Part shown: piece by piece, positions 1-9,359 of the stretch
How positions within the stretch are numbered: the first letter of the stretch is position 1
How the letters are laid out: every line of letters starts with the position of its first letter
DNA from: Muribaculaceae bacterium
Lineage (GTDB): Bacteria > Bacteroidota > Bacteroidia > Bacteroidales > Muribaculaceae
Direction of reading: 5' to 3'
Assembly (NCBI GenBank): GCA_023664185.1
Contig: JAMPGA010000001.1
Coordinates: forward strand, 653,940-717,939
Length of the DNA: 64,000 nt
Made by a program: the position numbers and the translations under genes
Notes under the pieces: generated by a model
The model's database searches: none
What the model was told of the DNA's origin: nothing
What the model saw: the letters and a program-made list of their open reading frames with translations, nothing else

Positions 1-106
1 CGTTTTTTCGTGCCATAAAGTCAGCCTAACTTAACTTGCGAAACTTGAATTATATAATCTTATCAAAAGATTCTGTAAGAATGCAGGCAAAACAGTTGAT
101 GTCACC

Positions 107-538
107 ATGATTATTAACCCGTTATTGGATAAATTTGGGTTCATGCCGGCTCGGCCTAAAAAGCCAAAGATGCCAAGACTTGAATTTCCCGATAACATAA
201 TAGCACAGATAAAGGAAAAAGAAAAGAATCTAAAAATCAAATTAACAGAACTCAATCTCAAGAAGACCGTCATCGTTCGCCGGAAGAATTGTAAAGAGAA
301 AAAGGATGAGTCTGAGGCTAAATATATGATAGAGATGGCTCTTATTGAGATTGGCCAGTATCGAGCCGATGCACGGTACACTAAATCGAATATAGACAGG
401 CTCCTTGGTTATTGTGAGAAATCAATGTATAATCAAAGAGACATATATACAGAAATCATTAAAACAGAAAATTCGGAAGAGAACAAACTATATACCCAAC
501 TCCGCGGAGAGTTAGAAAGCTTGACCGCACAAATATGA
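107..538 (+). CDS. Hypothetical protein of the integrative element
   Basis: I do not recognise a family. The 143-residue product is rich in Lys and Glu; residues 30-60 and 75-143 look helical and probably coiled coil, with no signal peptide or membrane segment. The gene is visibly more AT-rich than the chromosomal genes to its right, which fits acquired DNA. It lies 50 bases from the tail of the integrase on the opposite strand and ends just before a plus-strand terminator. ATG at 107 is the first in-frame start, but the frame is open back to a stop at 32-34 and reads plausibly, so the protein may be a truncated or decayed longer one whose beginning lies left of the window. Function unknown. 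Confidence 0.5.
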   Translation: MIINPLLDKFGFMPARPKKPKMPRLEFPDNIIAQIKEKEKNLKIKLTELNLKKTVIVRRKNCKEKKDESEAKYMIEMALIEIGQYRADARYTKSNIDRLLGYCEKSMYNQRDIYTEIIKTENSEENKLYTQLRGELESLTAQI

Positions 539-545
539 AGATAAA

Positions 546-576
546 GGCGCATCCATGTCGGGTGCGCCATTTTTTT
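546..576 (+). terminator. Rho-independent terminator after the hypothetical gene
   Basis: A 9-bp stem (546-554 with 560-568, one G-U pair) around a 5-base loop is followed by seven T residues at 570-576. It sits eight bases after the stop of the plus-strand gene at 107-538 and separates it from the convergent integrase gene. Confidence 0.8.
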
Positions 577-588
577 GCTTGTAAATAC

Positions 589-1848
589 TTATTCTGGCAG
601 GTTTATGTTGATTTTGATTGCATCGGCCGCCGTTTCTTTCTTGGCATCGACCACTTTGGTGTATATCTGAGTGGTACGGACGTTGGTGTGTCCTAGCATC
701 TTTGAAACGGTATAGATATCGGTGCCGTTGGTCAGTTGAAGGGTGGCAAATGTATGGCGGAAACAATGGAATGTGATATGTTTGGTGATTCCTGCTGCTT
801 TAATCCACCGGGCTAACGGCTTGGAAATCCATGACGGTGCCGGAAGGCCTTCAAATACCAAACGGTTGTCATCCAGTCGATCTCCGCAGAGTTCATATGC
901 TTGGTCGGAAATAGGGGTGTATTCAACGCCTTTGGTCTTCTGTTGAGTGAAATTCACGCGCCAGTGCTCACCATCGCGAACAATCTCCTTCCATTTCAAT
1001 TTTTGGATGTCGACATGGCGCATACCGGTGAGGGCTGAGAACAGCGCGGCCCGTTTGATGATTGGGCTTTCACATTCCGTTGCTCCAAGTGTGTTCAGCT
1101 CTTCGATGGTTAGATACTCCCGTCGGCTCTCCTGCTCCGGTATGCCCTTTGCTTTTGCGGCGAGGTCTATCGTAAGGTATCCGTCAACGAAAGCCTGTTT
1201 TAATGCAGCCTTGAATATGGAGAAATATGTGGCAGCGGTATTTCGTGACACCGTTCCTTTCTTCTTTCCTCCTTGTGGAGCGGTAAGCATAAACTGCTTA
1301 AAATCTTCAATCAACTTTAAATCAATATTCCCAAACGGAATTACATCACATTTTGCGAATAGCTTCAGCAACTCATATACACGATTCCAATTTATTCTGA
1401 TTGAATCCGAGTTAACCTTGTGCCTACGGTCAATCTCCTGTTTGAAGAATTCAATGAAATTGCATTGGGCACGTTCATTCTGGGCGGCAATCTCTGATTC
1501 CCTCTCTGTGTATAGTTCCTGATTATCGTACTCACGCTGCCGGAGTTCACGCACTTTATCGGCATACAGGCAAGATTCGTTATCAACAGCCGAACGGCAC
1601 ATAATCACACCGTTGACATCGCGCTTTGGCTTATATGTGACACTACCATCGGCATTGGTCTTAGCAACGTGCGTTTTATCCCAAATTGGTGTGGTAACAC
1701 TTCGGTTGACGCCCTCCTTGATACGGGTCGGTTTTCCTCCGGGCGTTTTATATACGGGGTAGATGTCGATAATCAGATACCATTCATCGCGGTATTCCGA
1801 CTTGCGGAGCTTAACGGTACACTTGGTATTTGAGAGTTTCTTCTTCAT
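589..1848 (-). CDS. Tyrosine recombinase / integrase
   Basis: Site-specific recombinase of the phage-integrase family, Bacteroidota conjugative/integrative element type, 419 residues (normal length for the family). Order seen: N-terminal arm-binding region (about 1-110), SAM-like core-binding domain (about 125-225), catalytic domain (about 240-405). Catalytic residues are all readable: Arg277 in TGMRHVD, probable Lys304/306 in the beta-hairpin, His361 and Arg364 in HCFRHTFA, His387 in MLGHTNV, nucleophile Tyr396 in TQIYTKV. The enzyme should therefore be active. Its ATG overlaps the stop of the upstream HTH gene by ATGA, so both are translated from one message. It should catalyse excision and integration of the element; the att core is not identifiable from this one end. 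Confidence 0.93.
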   Translation of the reverse strand: MKKKLSNTKCTVKLRKSEYRDEWYLIIDIYPVYKTPGGKPTRIKEGVNRSVTTPIWDKTHVAKTNADGSVTYKPKRDVNGVIMCRSAVDNESCLYADKVRELRQREYDNQELYTERESEIAAQNERAQCNFIEFFKQEIDRRHKVNSDSIRINWNRVYELLKLFAKCDVIPFGNIDLKLIEDFKQFMLTAPQGGKKKGTVSRNTAATYFSIFKAALKQAFVDGYLTIDLAAKAKGIPEQESRREYLTIEELNTLGATECESPIIKRAALFSALTGMRHVDIQKLKWKEIVRDGEHWRVNFTQQKTKGVEYTPISDQAYELCGDRLDDNRLVFEGLPAPSWISKPLARWIKAAGITKHITFHCFRHTFATLQLTNGTDIYTVSKMLGHTNVRTTQIYTKVVDAKKETAADAIKININLPE

Positions 1849-2408
1849 AGCGTTACGACATCTTTATAAAGGTGGTCAATCTCAGATTTAGGAGCATATA
1901 CGAAACGACCTATCTGCCTGATTGGGATAGAATACTTTCGGATATGACCGTACACGGTGCTCTCGGCAATAGAAAACTTTTCTGCAATTTCACCGATGGT
2001 ATAGCAGTCCTCTGGCTCCAAATGATATGGCTTGGGTAATGCAATGCTCCTATCGATTGGAACCTCGCGGAGTGGTAGTTTTCCCATCAGCTCTGATTTG
2101 CTGACACGCGTAAGTCTTACTCCAAGATTGATACTTGAAACCTTTCCGCTGTTAATTAACCGCCGGATAGTCTTTGCGCAAACGCCAAACATTGCCTCAG
2201 CTTCAGCAACACTGATATAATCGCGCTGGTCCGGAATCTCGCCAATAACAGAGTTCAGTCGCTCTCGCTTACGCTTTTCGGCCTGCCGTTGTTTGAATGC
2301 TTTATTTGAACAAGTCTTGCTGCAATAATGAGAGTCAAGCGACTTTGCCAGAAAAGTCGCTCCACAGCATTCGCATTTTCTCTTAATTTCGTACTTCGCT
2401 GTTGGCAT
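1845..2408 (-). CDS. Zinc-motif protein with two excisionase-like HTH domains
   Basis: 187 residues. Residues 12-33 carry a CxCC...CxxxC cluster (Cys12, 14, 15, 29, 33) suggesting a small zinc-binding fold. Two MerR/excisionase-type helix-turn-helix units follow, about 64-108 (YISVAEAEAMFGV...) and 134-182 (CYTIGEIAEKFSI...), each with the wing typical of DNA-binding excisionase proteins. Translationally coupled to the integrase gene, so it is likely a directionality factor or the regulator of integrase expression (inference). A purine-rich decamer array and a promoter-like element lie just upstream of its start and are candidate binding targets. Exact family name not assigned. Confidence 0.75.
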   Translation of the reverse strand: MPTAKYEIKRKCECCGATFLAKSLDSHYCSKTCSNKAFKQRQAEKRKRERLNSVIGEIPDQRDYISVAEAEAMFGVCAKTIRRLINSGKVSSINLGVRLTRVSKSELMGKLPLREVPIDRSIALPKPYHLEPEDCYTIGEIAEKFSIAESTVYGHIRKYSIPIRQIGRFVYAPKSEIDHLYKDVVTL

Positions 2409-2430
2409 AATATCCGATTAAGAACCTTTA

Positions 2431-2455
2431 AGAGGAGATAAGAGGAAATAAGGGA
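2431..2455. repeat. Short tandem decamer array upstream of HTH/integrase operon
   Basis: On the plus strand AGAGGAGATA, AGAGGAAATA and a partial third copy AGGGACAC follow one another with an exact 10-base period, starting 23 bases upstream of the HTH gene. AAGGGAC recurs further on (2450-2456 and 2472-2478). One-helical-turn spacing is what is expected of tandem protein-binding sites. Confidence 0.5.
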
Positions 2456-2493
2456 CACCTCATCGCCTATTAAGGGACGTTCCAAATATGGTG

Positions 2494-2501
2494 CAAATAT
2501 A
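2494..2501 (-). promoter_or_regulatory. Probable -7 box of HTH-integrase operon
   Basis: Minus-strand TATATTTG matches the Bacteroidota -7 consensus TAnnTTTG, about 85 bases upstream of the HTH gene. The -33 box is poor (ATTG about 22 bases further up), so it may be weak or need an activator. Confidence 0.45.
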
Positions 2502-2550
2502 GCGAAATTTAATCAATTTCAATCAATTTGTTTACATTTATTAACAAACA

Positions 2551-2585
2551 AAACGGAGCGTAACTATTTGAGTTACACTCCGTTT
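2551..2585 (-). terminator. dnaK terminator
   Basis: Inverted repeat of 15 bp (2551-2565 with 2571-2585, one G-U pair when read on the minus strand) with a 5-base loop, 31 bases after the dnaK stop, followed on the minus strand by a U-rich tract (GTTTTGTTTG). It marks the border between the chromosome core and the integrative element. Confidence 0.85.
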
Positions 2586-2616
2586 ATATGGATTTAGATA
2601 TTTCTAAATTGATGGA

Positions 2617-4521
2617 TTACTTCACTTCCTCAAACTCAACATCGTCTACGTGGCCTTCACCGTGGTTTGTGGAGCCTGCCGATGTTGCGCCCGGCTGCGG
2701 GCCCTGAGCTCCGGCTGCCTGCTGGGCGTTGAGGATCTCCTGCTGGATGGCGCCGAATGTGGCCTGGATCTGTGAGATGGCGGCGTCGATGCCGGCGATG
2801 TCCTGAGCCTTGTGAGCCTCTTTGAGCTTGTTAAGGTCGTTCTCAATGGCTGCTTTCTTGTCGGCGGGAATCTTGTCGCCCAGTTCCTGGATCTGTTTTT
2901 CGGTCTGGAAGATCACGGCGTCAGCATGGTTGAGCTTGTCGATTCTTTCCTTCTCCTTGGCGTCGGCAGCAGCGTTGGCCTCGGCTTCCTTCTTCATACG
3001 CTCGATCTCGGCGTCGGTCAGACCGCTCGAAGCTTCGATACGGATGCTCTGTTCCTTGCCTGTGGCTTTGTCTTTGGCCGATACGTTGAGGATACCGTTG
3101 GCGTCGACTTCAAAGGTCACCTCAATCTGAGGTATGCCACGCGGTGCGGGTGCAATGCCGTCGAGGTGGAATTTGCCCAGAGTTTTGTCGTCTTTGGCCA
3201 TAGGGCGCTCGCCCTGGAGCACGTGGATCTCAACAGAGGGCTGGTTGTCGGCTGCGGTCGAGAATGTCTCGCTCTTGCGGGTAGGTATGGTGGTGTTGGC
3301 CTCGATCATCTTGGTCATCACACCGCCGAGAGTCTCGATACCGATGCTCAGAGGCACAACGTCGAGAAGAAGCACATCCTTAACGTCGCCTGAGAGGACA
3401 CCACCCTGGATGGCTGCACCCACGGCTACAACTTCGTCGGGGTTGACACCCTTAGAGGGAGCTTTGCCGAAGAATTTCTCCACTACCTGCTGGATGGCGG
3501 GAATACGTGTCGAGCCGCCCACCAGGATCACTTCGTCGATATCCTTGGGTGTCATGCCGGCATCCTTAAGAGCCTGCTCGCAGGGCTTGATTGTGGCCTG
3601 GATAAGCTTGTCGGCCAGCTGCTCGAACTGTGCGCGTGTCAGAGTCTTCACCAAGTGCTTGGGGCCGGTGGCTGTGGCTGTGATATAGGGGAGGTTGATC
3701 TCGGTCGAAGTGGTCGACGAGAGCTCAATCTTGGCCTTCTCGGCAGCTTCCTTGAGGCGCTGGAGAGCCATAGGATCCTGACGGAGGTCTATGCCTTCCT
3801 CTTTCTTGAATTCGTCGGCAAGCCAGTCGATGATGACATGGTCAAAGTCGTCGCCGCCGAGGTGGGTATCGCCGTTTGTCGATTTCACCTCAAACACGCC
3901 GTCGCCGAGCTCGAGGATAGAGATATCAAATGTGCCGCCGCCAAGGTCAAACACTGCTATCTTCTGGTCCTTGCCACTCTTGTCGAGGCCATAAGCCAGG
4001 GCTGCAGCGGTAGGCTCGTTGACGATACGCTTCACGGTGAGACCTGCTATCTCGCCGGCCTCCTTAGTGGCCTGGCGCTGCGAGTCGTTGAAGTAGGCGG
4101 GGACAGTGATAACGGCCTCAGTGACCGACTGTCCCAGATAGTCTTCGGCAGTTTTCTTCATCTTCTGAAGAATCATTGCCGATATCTCCTGAGGAGTGTA
4201 TTCGCGGCCGTCGATGTCGACACGCGGGGTGTTGTTGGCACCGCATACTACTTTATAAGGTACTCTTTCGACTTCCTTCTGCACCTGGTCGCATGTCTCG
4301 CCCATGAAGCGTTTGATGGAGTTGATGGTGCGTTTGGGGTTTGTGATGGCCTGGCGTTTGGCAGGATCACCCACTTTGCGCTCGCCGCCGTCGACGAATG
4401 CTACGATTGAAGGTGTGGTGTTGCGGCCTTCGCTGTTGGGGATTACAACAGGGTCGTTGCCTTCGAGAACCGACACACACGAGTTGGTGGTGCCGAGGTC
4501 AATACCGATAATTTTTCCCAT
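2617..4521 (-). CDS. dnaK: Chaperone DnaK (Hsp70)
   Basis: 634 residues, full length. ATP-dependent cytosolic chaperone. The N-terminal ATPase domain opens with [15 protein letters not shown] (4-18) and carries the second Hsp70 signature [14 protein letters not shown]; the interdomain linker [11 protein letters not shown] is near 383-393, followed by the beta-sandwich substrate domain and helical lid. The tail is rich in Gln/Ala/Gly and ends DDVEFEEVK, the usual bacterial ending. No dnaJ or grpE is adjacent; the gene stands alone with its own terminator. The upstream region has no good Bacteroidota housekeeping promoter but has a sigma-54-like element and a perfect hairpin in the leader (listed separately), which may be part of stress control (inference). 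Confidence 0.98.
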   Translation of the reverse strand: MGKIIGIDLGTTNSCVSVLEGNDPVVIPNSEGRNTTPSIVAFVDGGERKVGDPAKRQAITNPKRTINSIKRFMGETCDQVQKEVERVPYKVVCGANNTPRVDIDGREYTPQEISAMILQKMKKTAEDYLGQSVTEAVITVPAYFNDSQRQATKEAGEIAGLTVKRIVNEPTAAALAYGLDKSGKDQKIAVFDLGGGTFDISILELGDGVFEVKSTNGDTHLGGDDFDHVIIDWLADEFKKEEGIDLRQDPMALQRLKEAAEKAKIELSSTTSTEINLPYITATATGPKHLVKTLTRAQFEQLADKLIQATIKPCEQALKDAGMTPKDIDEVILVGGSTRIPAIQQVVEKFFGKAPSKGVNPDEVVAVGAAIQGGVLSGDVKDVLLLDVVPLSIGIETLGGVMTKMIEANTTIPTRKSETFSTAADNQPSVEIHVLQGERPMAKDDKTLGKFHLDGIAPAPRGIPQIEVTFEVDANGILNVSAKDKATGKEQSIRIEASSGLTDAEIERMKKEAEANAAADAKEKERIDKLNHADAVIFQTEKQIQELGDKIPADKKAAIENDLNKLKEAHKAQDIAGIDAAISQIQATFGAIQQEILNAQQAAGAQGPQPGATSAGSTNHGEGHVDDVEFEEVK

Positions 4522-4559
4522 AGTCGAATATATTTATGTTTCTTGTTTTACGTTTCAAC

Positions 4560-4580
4560 CGTCCGGGACTTTCCCGGACG
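4560..4580 (-). promoter_or_regulatory. Perfect hairpin in dnaK 5' leader
   Basis: CGTCCGGGA (4560-4568) and its exact complement (4572-4580) enclose 3 bases, 38 bases upstream of the dnaK ATG. No U tract follows on either strand, so it is not an ordinary terminator. It does not match the CIRCE sequence. It could be an operator or an RNA structure at the 5' end of the mRNA. Confidence 0.6.
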
Positions 4581-4590
4581 CTCAATAATC

Positions 4591-4609
4591 AAACAAATAT
4601 CGTGCCAAA
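4591..4609 (-). promoter_or_regulatory. Sigma-54-like element upstream of dnaK
   Basis: Minus strand reads TTGGCACGATATTTGTTT. This fits the sigma-54 consensus TGGCACG-N4-TTGC with exact GG-N10-GC spacing except that the -12 GC is GT. About 70-85 bases upstream of the dnaK start. No TAnnTTTG box with a spaced TTTG was found in the same stretch. Could be coincidence. Confidence 0.35.
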
Positions 4610-4701
4610 AAAGTTGTCGCCGACTATTAGAATGTATCTCATAAAGGTAAAAGCCGTGTTGGTTATGTTTGCGAGTGTGACAATATGACTGACATGACTG
4701 A

Positions 4702-4750
4702 CAAAAATGCCACGTCCCTGCCGGACACTTTCACGTGCGGGGCAGGGACG
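4702..4750 (-). terminator. Terminator of the tRNA-Leu transcript
   Basis: A 10-bp perfect stem (4713-4722 with 4741-4750) with an 18-base loop, followed on the minus strand by GGCATTTTTG. It begins 15 bases after the CCA end of tRNA-Leu. Confidence 0.8.
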
Positions 4751-4764
4751 CGGTGGGAATGGAG

Positions 4765-4849
4765 TGGTGCGCATGAAGGGACTCGAACCCCCACGACCTG
4801 AGTCATTAGATCCTAAGTCTAACGCGGCTACCAATTACGCCACATGCGC
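4765..4849 (-). tRNA. tRNA-Leu(UAG)
   Basis: 85 bases including an encoded CCA (4765-4767). Acceptor arms GCGCATG/CATGCGC pair perfectly; the anticodon arm TTAGA-CTTAGGA-TCTAA gives anticodon TAG (reads CUA leucine codons); a longer variable arm is present as expected for a class II tRNA; T-arm with TTCGAGT loop. Its 5' end is only eight bases after the U6 tract of the upstream ncRNA, so it is probably made by readthrough from the same promoter and released by RNase P (inference). Confidence 0.95.
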
Positions 4850-4856
4850 TACTCAG

Positions 4857-6610
<1,754 letters not shown>

Positions 6611-6648
6611 ATCCCTGACGGCCTGACTCCAGGCCTCAACTGAAATAT

Positions 6649-6700
6649 CAATCTCCCGCGCTGACTCCTGTTAGAGTAAGGCGCGGGAGATTGTATTTTT
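6649..6700 (+). terminator. eno terminator
   Basis: 13-bp perfect stem (6649-6661 with 6681-6693), 19-base loop, then TATTTTTAT. 38 bases downstream of the enolase stop. Confidence 0.9.
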
Positions 6701-6729
6701 ATCCTTAATAGACTCACTCTTATTCCTTG

Positions 6730-8052
6730 TCATTCCTCCTCGTCGGCAGTGTCGGGTGAAGTGAGTTTGAGCTGTTTAGATGCTTTTATGCCGAGAGCTT
6801 TGAGGTCGGACGCACGTTTGCGCAGCGAGCCGGTGCCGGTGGTGAGCTTGGTCATGGCATCGGTGTGGGCCTTGCGTGCCGAGGCCAGAGCCTTGTCCAT
6901 GCGGTCCATGTCGTTGACGAAATCTGCAAATTTGTCATACATCTTTCCGGCCTCCTCGGCTATGCGTATGGCATTTTTTGTGACTTTGTCGCGGCTCCAG
7001 AGCTGCGCTATCAGGCGCAGACCCGACACCAGATGCGTTGGGGAGACGATGAGCACATTCCTGTCATAGGCATATTGCCACAGCGCACTGTCAATCCGCA
7101 TGGCTGCCATATAGGCAGGCTCGTTGGGTATGAACATCATTACAAAGTCAAGCTGGTCAGAACCGATAAACTCTTGATATTTCTTCTTGGCAAGTTTGTC
7201 GACATGGCTTTTCACCGACAGCACATGCCTATCACCGGCATTTTTGCGTATGGTGCGGTCGTCGGTATTGGCATATTCCAGATAAGCCTTCAGAGATACC
7301 TTAGAGTCTATTATCACACAGCGTCCGTCGGGATATTTCACCACCACATCGGGGCGAAGCGCACCGCCGTCCTCCTTGAGCATGGTGTTGCCGTCGGCAT
7401 CTGCTGTCGATTGCACGAAATACTCCTCATCCTTCACGAGTCCGCTCTTTTCAAGAATGGACTCAAGTACCATTTCGCCCCATTCGCCCTGCACAGAGTT
7501 GTTGCCTTTGAGGGCTTGGGTCAATTCACGTGCCTCGCGCGATATGGTGTCGTTTACGTTTACAAGGCTTGCAATGGCTTTTTCGAGCGAAAACCTTTCT
7601 CTTGCTTCGTTGGCATAGGTTTCGGCCACGGTCTTTTTGAATCCTTCGAGATTCTCTTTGAGCGGGTTCAGCAACTGCCCGAGCCGCTCTTCGCTCTGAG
7701 CTTTGAAGTCGGCCGAGTTACGCTGCAGTATTTCGGTGGCCAGGTTGGCAAATTGCGAGCGTAGCATCTCGTCATTGCGTGCGCGTTCGTTTTCCATGAG
7801 GCGCAGAGATGCCTTAAGGGCGCTCTTCTGACTCTCCGATTCGAGCAGACGCGAATTCAGAGCGACCAACTCCGTCTGCATAGCCTGAATACGGGCTTGA
7901 AGAGCAGAGCTTTCGCGCAGCATGGCCTCGCGGTCGGCAGTGGCGCGGGCCTTGGATTGAGCCAACGCGGCTGTAGACTTGAAGTTGCGAAAAAGTGCTG
8001 CCGCTGCCAAAGCAGCCAGCAGCACTAATAGTGTGGTTGATAAAATGGTCAC
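6730..8052 (-). CDS. rmuC: DNA recombination protein RmuC
   Basis: 440 residues. A single N-terminal membrane segment (about 4-22) precedes a long coiled coil (about 30-130), then the RmuC domain (about 150-370) with QGEWGEMVLESILEKSGL and VVKYPDGRCVIIDSKVSLKAY, the nuclease-like core sequence of the family. RmuC limits recombination at inverted repeats; its biochemical activity is not well established. The C-terminal 60 residues are a charged helical tail. Single gene, convergent with eno. Confidence 0.93.
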   Translation of the reverse strand: MTILSTTLLVLLAALAAAALFRNFKSTAALAQSKARATADREAMLRESSALQARIQAMQTELVALNSRLLESESQKSALKASLRLMENERARNDEMLRSQFANLATEILQRNSADFKAQSEERLGQLLNPLKENLEGFKKTVAETYANEARERFSLEKAIASLVNVNDTISREARELTQALKGNNSVQGEWGEMVLESILEKSGLVKDEEYFVQSTADADGNTMLKEDGGALRPDVVVKYPDGRCVIIDSKVSLKAYLEYANTDDRTIRKNAGDRHVLSVKSHVDKLAKKKYQEFIGSDQLDFVMMFIPNEPAYMAAMRIDSALWQYAYDRNVLIVSPTHLVSGLRLIAQLWSRDKVTKNAIRIAEEAGKMYDKFADFVNDMDRMDKALASARKAHTDAMTKLTTGTGSLRKRASDLKALGIKASKQLKLTSPDTADEEE

Positions 8053-8084
8053 GTCAGTTGCGTAAAAATCGTTGTTGGGCAGTT

Positions 8085-8252
8085 TCAGTTGAGAATCAGG
8101 CTCCCTGCGGGGACTGAGATTGAGAGAGCCGTGTAAGCGCGTGCCACCTGGCGGATACGCTCCAGAGTGAGGCGCGAAGGCCCCTGGACGTGCTTTGTTG
8201 TTTCTTTGACTGATGCAGACGTGGTGGGTAATGAAGTAGAGATATTTGTCAT
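8085..8252 (-). CDS. Small hypothetical protein (55 aa)
   Basis: The frame from ATG at 8250-8252 encodes 55 residues, with a Ser/Thr-rich first half and a basic, probably helical second half RLTLERIRQVARAYTAL ending SLILN. Similar short proteins with an I/F-R-Q-x-A-R-x-Y core occur near the C-terminus in Bacteroidales (family knowledge from memory, not searched). The same frame continues upstream into tRNA-His, which is clearly not coding, so this inner start is the sensible one. It lies 32 bases upstream of rmuC and could be co-transcribed with it. Function unknown. Confidence 0.45.
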   Translation of the reverse strand: MTNISTSLPTTSASVKETTKHVQGPSRLTLERIRQVARAYTALSISVPAGSLILN

Positions 8253-8324
8253 AGGCTGACGTTGGGTTAATGTGAATGAATGTATTATATTAACGTATGT
8301 CGCTGCCCTGTTATTGTAAGGAAC

Positions 8325-8358
8325 AAAAAAAGTGACTCTATTTTTCTTAGAGTCACTT
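8325..8358 (-). terminator. tRNA-His terminator
   Basis: AGTGACTCT/AGAGTCACT 9-bp perfect stem with 9-base loop, followed on the minus strand by a run of seven T (8324-8331 region). 16 bases after the tRNA CCA end. Confidence 0.88.
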
Positions 8359-8374
8359 GAAGTTTTATCTGCTT

Positions 8375-8452
<78 letters not shown>

Positions 8453-8471
8453 ATTCCTTGGTTTTGCGCTG

Positions 8472-8503
8472 CAAAGTTAGAGATTATTGCTCAATTGACC
8501 AAA
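8472..8503 (-). promoter_or_regulatory. tRNA-His promoter
   Basis: TTTG (8503-8500), 20-base spacer, TAACTTTG (8479-8472), perfect Bacteroidota consensus; transcription should begin about 15 bases before the tRNA. Confidence 0.85.
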
Positions 8504-8616
8504 TTTTTCAGCGAGAAATTTTAGCGCAATTTTTATAATACTGAAAATCAGTGGCTATCTTATAGGCATAAGCCTTACAAGAGGTGATGTAATGACAGCC
8601 CTACACCAGTATGTGG

Positions 8617-8693
8617 AAACCTCGAAGAGGTGTTATAATTATAGCCCCACGCCGAGGCGTGAGGCTATAATTATTTTCACCTCTTCGAGGTTT
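8617..8693. repeat. 77-bp nested palindrome (REP-like)
   Basis: Outer arms of 16 bp (8617-8632 with 8678-8693), middle arms of 12 bp (8635-8646 with 8663-8674) and an inner CACGCC/GGCGTG hairpin are all perfect. In the gap between tRNA-His and the YhcH-like gene; no coding potential. The motif ATAGCCC in its arm recurs in the other two palindromic elements of the window (23065-23152 and 52638-52765). It could also stop transcription of neither gene in particular, as no T run follows. Confidence 0.8.
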
Positions 8694-8762
8694 CGTCGAA
8701 CTCATTTATCATTGTTTCCCCTTATTAAGGCTTACACCCTCAAAAGTGGAGATTCCAGTTTA

Positions 8763-9314
8763 CTAACCTTTGTAGTATTCGATCTTGCCTACCACTTTTC
8801 TTGAGGGCACAGCAGGCTCAACGGCTGTCACCGAGGGCTGGTGCATATCCTTGGGGAAGTAGAGGAAGAAGCGGTCGGGAGCCGCGGGAGAGTAGACTAT
8901 CTCCTCGGTGGTGGTGTAGTTGGTCTTGTCCTTCACGGGATCGTACGGACCGGTCGGAGTCACTGCTCCGGCCACACCCATCAGCTCTTCGCCCACAAAG
9001 GTATACTGGAGGTCGATGAAGTTCTTGTGTGATTCAATCTTGGTGTTTGCGGCATCCTTGGGGGTATATTCAAGGATGTTGACCCACACGCGACCGGGGA
9101 TAATCTCGTGCTTGCCGGCAGTAATGGTGTCGAGGTCGGCGTTTTTGAGGAATGTGAACAGAGCATCCCAGAGTTCTTTATTGGCTGCATACTGAGTGGC
9201 AAATTCCACGGCATCGACCGATGCGTCGGCGTTGACATCCCAGCCATTGGCCCATTCGCGGCTCTCAACCCAAGCTTTGGCCTCGGCGGGGGTGAATTGT
9301 TTGTTGTCGGACAT
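8763..9314 (-). CDS. YhcH/YjgK/YiaL family protein (DUF386)
   Basis: 183 residues from the start MSDNKQFTPAEAKAWVES; an upstream ATG at 9350 is less likely because a TACTTTTG box (9355-9348) overlaps it. The fold is a cupin-like beta sandwich; recognisable family segments are HEIIPGRVWVNILEYTPKD, ESHKNFIDLQYTFVGEE and RFFLYFPKDMHQPSV, the last holding the conserved His/Pro metal site. Members occur beside sugar-catabolic genes, and E. coli relatives are linked to sialic acid metabolism; the exact substrate is unknown. No operon partner here. Confidence 0.85.
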   Translation of the reverse strand: MSDNKQFTPAEAKAWVESREWANGWDVNADASVDAVEFATQYAANKELWDALFTFLKNADLDTITAGKHEIIPGRVWVNILEYTPKDAANTKIESHKNFIDLQYTFVGEELMGVAGAVTPTGPYDPVKDKTNYTTTEEIVYSPAAPDRFFLYFPKDMHQPSVTAVEPAVPSRKVVGKIEYYKG

Positions 9315-9359
9315 AGTGAAATTGTGATTTTTGTGATTGATAATATGCAAAAGTAGTAA

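Noticed and set aside
3655..4410. Long plus-strand open frame (251 codons) opposite dnaK
   Set aside because: Mirror frame of a GC-rich conserved gene; no start context or family similarity, and dnaK is unambiguous.
4560..4580. CIRCE operator at dnaK
   Set aside because: The inverted repeat has a 3-base loop and an unrelated sequence; CIRCE has a 9-base spacer and TTAGCACTC arms.
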